A DNA stretch of 64,000 bases from Telmatactis stephensoni (Eukaryota > Cnidaria > Anthozoa > Actiniaria > Isophelliidae): NCBI GenBank assembly GCA_029948255.1, contig JALIZF010001844.1:433501-497500 (forward strand), written 5' to 3'. The position numbers were made by a program, and so were the translations under genes. The first letter of the stretch is position 1. Each line of letters opens with the position of its first letter. Positions 58,484-64,000 of the stretch are shown in pieces. The notes under the pieces are model-generated. The model was not told the DNA's origin. It was given only the letters and a program-made list of their open reading frames with translations, and did no database searches.

Positions 58484-58776
58484 TCAAGAGACCATAATAC
58501 TAAGAGAGCGAAGCTCAGTATTGATGTCTGTGCCATGTTCGTGGTGGCTAAGGCTATTTTTAGTAACTTCGCCATCGCGCGCGCAAGGCACTTAAACAAT
58601 AGAATTCAAACGGTCCCTTCCGCGTGCACACCAAAAAGCAAATTCTGTTGGTTGAGGGCCTTGCGCGCGCGACTGGCGAAGTTACTAAAAATAGCCTTAG
58701 CCGCCACGAACATGGCACAGACATCAATACTGAGCTTTGCTCTCTTAGTATTATGGTCTCTTGGTTGCGTGCAATT
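58484..58776. repeat. Foldback element, family G (complete)
   Basis: CAAGAGACCATAATACTAAGAG and its inverse; arms of about 110 bp include TATTGATGTCTGTGCCATG and GTAACTTCGCCATCGCGC. Partial relatives at 33093 and 35440. Confidence 0.85.
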
Positions 58777-58846
58777 CCAGGCCAAAACAAGGTGACTGTA
58801 TAATAGCAGGGTGGACCAGTCAGCATTTAAGGCATGCTGCATACAG

Positions 58847-59098
58847 TAGTAAGAGTGATTTAGCAAACGTGATGCGAAAAGAAAACAGCGGACGCTAAGG
58901 GATGAATTTATGACATTCCTTTGTTGCATGACTACCATGATATTGTTGCTTCGCCATGTTCAGGATGCCATTTCTCTTGTTTTCACATCCTCTTCATGAC
59001 GTTAGCAACATCAATGGTCATTTTGAACCAAATTCGTCAGTGCGCACAGCATCCTCTAGAGCTAACATTGTGTCATGTTTGCTAAAACACTCTTACTA
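58847..59098. repeat. Foldback element
   Basis: AGTAAGAGTGATTTAGCAAAC faces GTTTGCTAAAACACTCTTACT. Confidence 0.75.
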
Positions 59099-59389
59099 GT
59101 GCCTAATGATATCTCTTCCCAGCAGTTATAAATACAGATCTATTTATCCAATGCATTCGCCAATATACAAAGTGCATAACACTTTTCTCCAAGATGTTCT
59201 CAAAATTTCTCATAAATTTTTAAATCTTGTATATACATACAGTATTATTACAGAAACATTTTATAATTGGCTTGATAAAGAAATTAGTATTTTTTTAAAT
59301 TTTAACTGAAATTCAAGTAATAAACATAATAATTTTCAGATTTTTATTTAAAAAGTTTATCTGTAGTCAGTAATGGTTTGAGGAGTCAA

Positions 59390-59495
59390 CCTATTTATAC
59401 GAAGGTGAGTTGTCCCTGGCAGCCAGTATATTCCTTTTGTATTCTTCTAAGTTATCAAAGCTGGGAACAACTCACCTTTGTATAAACAGGGCCTG
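59390..59495. repeat. Short hairpin repeat
   Basis: ATTTATACGAAGGTGAGTTG and CAACTCACCTTTGTATAAA arms. Confidence 0.7.
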
Positions 59496-59554
59496 AATTA
59501 CAGTGCAAAACCCAAAGGTATGACCAGCTAATAATGTTTTGCATTCTTTTGAAA

Positions 59555-59700
59555 GAGCAAAGAAGCCAGAGCGTGAGTCCAAGAAAGCTTATCATCGTAT
59601 TAAAAATCCAAATTTTGGGTTATTGAACGACGAGAGGTGTCAATACAAAATTTGAATTTTGAATACGATAAGCTTTCTTGGACTCACACTCTGGCTTCTA
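59555..59700. repeat. Foldback element
   Basis: GAAGCCAGAGCGTGAGTCC..AAGAAAGCTTATC and near-perfect inverse at the right. Confidence 0.8.
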
Positions 59701-61296
59701 TACTTTAAACTGTCAGATGGCTCTGGTTTTTGAAAGAGCAATCATCCAATCAGCATCCGAGGATTCTTTTATCTATGCACTAATTGGATGATCGTGAGAC
59801 AAAAAGTATGTGACTGCATTATCACTGGTCACAGTTTTGAATTTCATCCCATAAAGCTTGGCAAACCAATGACAAAGTATGCTGAAAGGTGTGACATACT
59901 TCATTATAGAGGAGTTACGAAAAAATGCAACTGCATTTCAAGAATCAAACACTAAGAGGGCTCTTATCTAAAATCTTTGAGAGTTGTTTAACTTGTTTTG
60001 CCTGCTGTGAGATTTTTAACCTCCTTTTTATCACACTAGTTCAAATAGAGGAATAAATAGAGGAATACACTACTTGTAACTTTGACTAGAATTAATCTAA
60101 ATTTTGTTAAAACATAGTGTTTGTGTGTTTTTGCTTTGTAAAAGAGTTTTGAGTAATTTAAATAACAGTTTGCTGATGTCATCAGTGTTCGCTTCAGTTG
60201 TAGGGACACCCATGGAAAATGGCCAAAGTGACTTTTGAGTGTGACTTTTTGCGTTTCAATGTGCAGTACATTGGAAAGTCCATTGATACCATTTAAGACT
60301 ATTTGTAATGAGAAGACAATAAAATCCTTAAAAAATAACTTAAGCCATATTCAAGGGTATCCCTTCAGATAAGGAAAAAATGTATCTGATTGAATTACTG
60401 TATGTCCATTGTTGATATTTGTATATTTATTTTCATTCTCAGTGTGTGAATAGACCCTTACTCAGATTATGACTTTTAAAGTCACCAAAAGTAACTCCTT
60501 TTTGATATTAAATATCAAATATCAATTTTCTTTTCATTTTCAAAATTATGTTGAAAAATGCCTTTGAAATCCCCTGACAATTTATAGTAAAACTAGCATA
60601 AACAAAAGTACATACGGTATTAATAAAACTTAGATATATATAGCTTCCATAATTATTTTACACTAACTTGAGCCGGGCTAACAGTGAGTAAAAATTCTCT
60701 TTCCTGATTAAAAAATTACAGCAGACTGACTCGACTAAAAACTTAGAGAATTTAGGCACCAAAAATAAGCTTCAAATAAATATAAACGATCTGCATAATC
60801 AGAAACAACATGTAAGTGATCTATAATCAAATTTAAACTTCTTTTTTGGGGCTGAACGATCTTAGGCCTAGTTCAGATTCCATACTTTCCATGTGCCATT
60901 CTCAACTTAAATTCTATTTAAAGCCATATTATTCACCTGCCTATGGTGTGCTGAATACCTAGGTAATTCTAAATTGAACCTCGGCAGTTGCAAAATTAGC
61001 AGGTTGTTGTTATCATTAGTGAAAATACATGATTCTTGAAGAATCGCGTACATGTATATACATTGGTTGCAAAAATATTTAGATGTTGAACTTTCCACAA
61101 ACAGTGAGCTCTTTCCAAAATGGACACCATCAGGAACAACAACAGGTGTCCGTCTTAGAGAGGTGTCTGTCTTAGAGGGAGTTTAAATGCAGTAAATATA
61201 TGTGATTTGGGCAGAAAGGGACCAGCTTGGATGTCCATTTTAGAGAGATGTCCACCTTCGTGAGGTGTCCGTTAGGCGAGAGTTCATGTATTTCTC

Positions 61297-61690
61297 CCGG
61301 GGGGGACTCCTATATATAAGAGGACGGGGATGCTCGTCGGAAATTTTGAAAATGACCCCTAAAAGGTACCTAAGTGGGAGTGGCAACAATTCATTTCTAC
61401 CCCCTAAAAGGTACCAATTCAAAAACAATAAAGAATTTTAAAAAGTAATGAAACACTTTGTTATCGATGTGCTTTGAAGATTCAATTTAGATCATCGAAA
61501 TCGTCCCTTTCATGCTTATTTTAGGTAGTTTATTTGCCCCAAAACAGTCCCTAAAAGGTACCAGCTGTGTCTCTGGTAGTCCAATTATGTCTGAGACACC
61601 CTAAAAGGTACCAGATTGCAGATTTTGACCCCTAAAAGGTACGACGAGCATCCCCGTCCATTTACGATCGGAGTCCCCCCCCCCCCCAGG
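61297..61690. repeat. Repeat with CTAAAAGGTACC words (copy 2)
   Basis: Same order and same words as 12014-12400, same orientation, clearly a dispersed family. Confidence 0.85.
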
Positions 61691-61896
61691 TATTTCTTTG
61701 CAACAATTTGGTACAACACATAACATGTATGGTGTTTGAACTAGGCCTTAACTCAGGATCATGGATGGCTTACTATGTTGTCTAGGCTCACTTGTAGTCA
61801 TGTTTACTCTTGCCATACAGTACCTGCTTACAGCACACACAGCAGCTCAGCAATGTGTGCTGAGATTAAACATGGCTGTGAGGGAGACTACAGCTG

Positions 61897-62092
61897 TATA
61901 TACACCTATCTCAAGAAATGTCTGGTAAAAGATCAAAAACCTACACGACTCACCCAAAGGGTGGTATAGGTAGAAACTACTAAAACTACAAAATGACATG
62001 AATATCACCACAAAATTAATATACGAGTTTTGGCTTGCCTTGCCCCTATATTTCAAAGAACATTGGCAGCCAAGGTTTTTTGAAATAGGTGT
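61897..62092. repeat. Family D-like element (copy 6, weak)
   Basis: TATACACCTATCTCAAGAAATG at the left, CCAAGGTTTTTTGAAATAGGTGTA at the right; inner arms not clear. Confidence 0.5.
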
Positions 62093-62266
62093 AATTCTGT
62101 CATGCAGACTTTTCAAATAGAAGAGCTCCATCCAAGAAACTGTACACAATTTCTGATCAAATTCTTAATTCTTCTTTGGAGTTGAGAGATCTTTCAGGAG
62201 AACCTAGTGTATGCTCAGAAATCAAGTACATCATTCTTGCACAGATCTCTTCAAATTTGACCTTGT

Positions 62267-62272
62267 GTTTAT
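62267..62272 (-). terminator. FKBP11: AATAAA overlapping the FKBP11 stop codon
   Basis: The minus strand reads AAATAAAC, so the TAA stop lies inside an AATAAA hexamer. It may be the poly(A) signal or chance. Confidence 0.35.
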
Positions 62273-63819
62273 TTCTTCTTGCCTTTCTTCTGATTTTTAC
62301 GTTCTTTTGTATTTTGGCCTTTATCCTTTAACCGTTTATACAAATAGTAACCTAGTATCGCCATCAAAGCAGGCCATGTCAGTATCTGTAGCAAGGATGA
62401 TATGTCCAGGAAAGCTTTGGTCTTGATCTCCATAAGTTCCGTTGTGAAAATCAAATAAGAATCAGCTGTAAATATTTGCAAAATATGATGTGAAAAATAC
62501 TTTTATCAAAGAAGGAAGTATATTAATGGATTTATATTTTGTATTATAAAAACAGTATTTTTGTAAAGTATATGTGGATCTATGTATAATGGTCTAGTTC
62601 TAAAAACATACAAATAAAGTCGACTAATTCTTACGTGGAATGACGTTGTTTACTCCTCTTTTCCCATAAGCTAAATGTGGTGGGATTATCAACTTTCTCT
62701 TCTCTCTTTGGAAATTAGGAAAAAACAATTAATAAATTACGTCTTGATTAATCCTACATGTACAAGTATGTTGTACGATGTACACAGTTCAAAGGGAAGT
62801 TGAAACAATTAAGGATTAAGAATTGCATGAAGATTGGTATAATTGCATCATGAAGGCTACCATTCCTGTCACATGTCATATAATGTACCTAGTACATAAT
62901 TGCTGGTTTAAGTTACTAGGCAAAATAGCAGTATCTCAGGGAATCTGGTATGTCAGCTTTTATTTGATGTGACAACTGCCATTGGTTCAGTAGAGTAGGA
63001 TGGTATAAGTACCGTATTTACTCGAATAAGCGCCTCCCTCGAATAAGTGCCCCCTTTGGACAAAAAAAATTAATAAGCGCCTCGCCCGAATAAGCACCTC
63101 GCCTCGTTATAGTATACTAATACCAGTGTTGTAGTAGTATATAACATTGATATTATTGATATTAAGGGGAAATCATACTTTGACAGTTGTGTACGCGTTT
63201 CCTCCCGATTAATAAGCGCCTCCCTCGAATAAGCGCCTCCCCCGAATAAGCGCCCCGTTTTAGACGTGAAAATTTAATAAGTGCCGGAGCGCTTATTCGA
63301 GTAAATACGGTATACTGTCTGGGTTTCACTAAAAGGGGGAAGTTACAACATTTAATTAATATACTCACCCAACACACATTCCTTTGATGCCTTCCTCCCA
63401 ACCTAAAATTTCAAAAGACAAACAGGGTACAGCTGAGTAAGAGTCTCTATAAAGGAGCTAGGTCCCATTAGGGCTTTGGTGGATACAGGATATTTCAAGA
63501 AAACATTACAGAGATCGATGCATAGAGATGGGGGTATTGGAATATCGATAATTTTCATTAAGTGATTTCATGGGGATACAGGATATTTTTAGAAAAAATA
63601 GGGGAATATGAGATATCCAACATCCCATAATGGACCATCACAAGGTTGCAATAATTTTCTCTAGAACTTTTTCTGACAGAGAAGACACCAATCCTCTCCA
63701 GCCTGTAAGTGTTACAAAATAATACCTTTGATGACTCTATTCTCTCCTAATCTAAAATGGAGAGGCTCTCTTCCTTGAGCTCGTGATGTATCAAACACCT
63801 GGCCATTTTCTAATTTTCC
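62269..63819 (-). CDS. FKBP11: FKBP11-type peptidyl-prolyl isomerase (3' four exons)
   Basis: ER membrane-anchored FK506-binding-type prolyl isomerase. Exons: 63819-63726, 63402-63369 (34 nt), 62705-62635, 62465-62269; phases agree. FKBP-fold landmarks in order: [52 protein letters not shown], then VIPDSYLIFTTELMEI, where other FKBPs have the last strand. A hydrophobic helix (LLQILTWPALMAILGYYLY) and a Lys-rich end (KNQKKGKKK) follow; one C-terminal transmembrane helix separates FKBP11 from soluble ER FKBPs. Lys at -3 and -5 fits an ER-retrieval tail. The N-terminal exon(s), with the expected signal peptide, lie past 63819, mostly or wholly outside the window. Confidence 0.9.
63014..63312. 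repeat. Foldback element of CGAATAAGCGCC words
   Basis: ACCGTATTTACTCGAATAAGCG and its inverse CGCTTATTCGAGTAAATACGG form the ends; the inside has seven or eight CGAATAAGCGCCTC units. In the FKBP11 intron 62706-63368. Confidence 0.85.
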
Positions 63820-64000
63820 CTGCAACCAAATTAAAATAGATCTATGTAGATGCAGTATAATACAGGGGTGGATATGGGATTATCATTCAGGTGGGGCACA
63901 GTGTTACAGAAATCTCAAACCATCCAGAAGATATTTTATGTTGATCGACTCGAGAGGGGTTGTACAGCCCCTGCATTCCCTCCCCAAAATCTACCCTGAT

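Larger units (their letters stand above)
57681..62268. other. Intergenic repeat region between DGKQ and FKBP11
   Basis: Convergent 3' ends. Holds at least six foldback elements (listed) and AT-rich unique sequence; no gene supported. Confidence 0.6.

Noticed and set aside
1..64000. CRISPR arrays, operons, integrated bacterial or viral genes
   Set aside because: Repeats are microsatellites, minisatellites or foldbacks without spacer structure; all recognisable genes are spliced animal genes or retro/DNA transposons.

Overview
The window is animal nuclear DNA. It has spliced, metazoan-type genes with mostly GT-AG introns, an AT-rich background and a very heavy load of short foldback transposons. 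Recognised genes are TIMM23, NAF1, RPL34 (eL34), a three-C1-domain diacylglycerol kinase of the theta type and FKBP11. Together with Penelope-like, Tc1/mariner and endonuclease-type LINE remnants, they suggest an aquatic invertebrate, perhaps an early-branching one; I cannot place it to phylum. All exon borders below come from my reading of splice sites and phase, not from transcripts.

Layout. 1-7.9 kb: 3' five exons of TIMM23 (+); its last intron holds a three-level nest, a foldback element containing a Penelope-like element (PLE) containing a mariner. 9.7-17.4 kb: NAF1 (-), nine exons, one GC-AG intron, first exon with three reading-frame breaks. 17.7-21.1 kb: RPL34 (+), head-to-head with NAF1 across about 270 bp. 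23.0-26.8 kb: an unrecognised gene for a probable type II membrane protein with a furin-like site and 11 tandem octapeptides separated mostly by Lys-Arg, like a peptide precursor. 29.6-30.3 kb: a possible small unrecognised gene. 30.3-37.7 kb: gene-poor repeats with a LINE endonuclease fragment between two (TAA)n tracts. 37.7-57.7 kb: DGK-theta (+), 27 exons whose phases all agree and give 932 residues; its introns carry a 1.1-kb hexanucleotide and a 1-kb tetranucleotide array. 57.7-62.2 kb: repeats only. 62.3-63.8 kb: last four exons of FKBP11 (-); its 5' exons lie beyond the window.

How the parts relate. NAF1 (H/ACA snoRNP assembly) and RPL34 (60S subunit) share a divergent promoter and both serve ribosome production. 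The other genes are unrelated neighbours. Most non-coding sequence is foldback (MITE-like) elements. Several families occur more than once, and one shares its outer ends across very different cores. Reading-frame breaks in NAF1, the membrane-protein gene and the small gene mostly fall in homopolymer runs while splice phases stay sound, so at least some are probably assembly errors.

The most interesting points are the tandem Lys-Arg repeat protein, the paired hammerhead ribozymes of the PLE, the datable nested insertion with its own empty-site control, and a duplicated splice acceptor that could give DGK-theta a second C-terminus.
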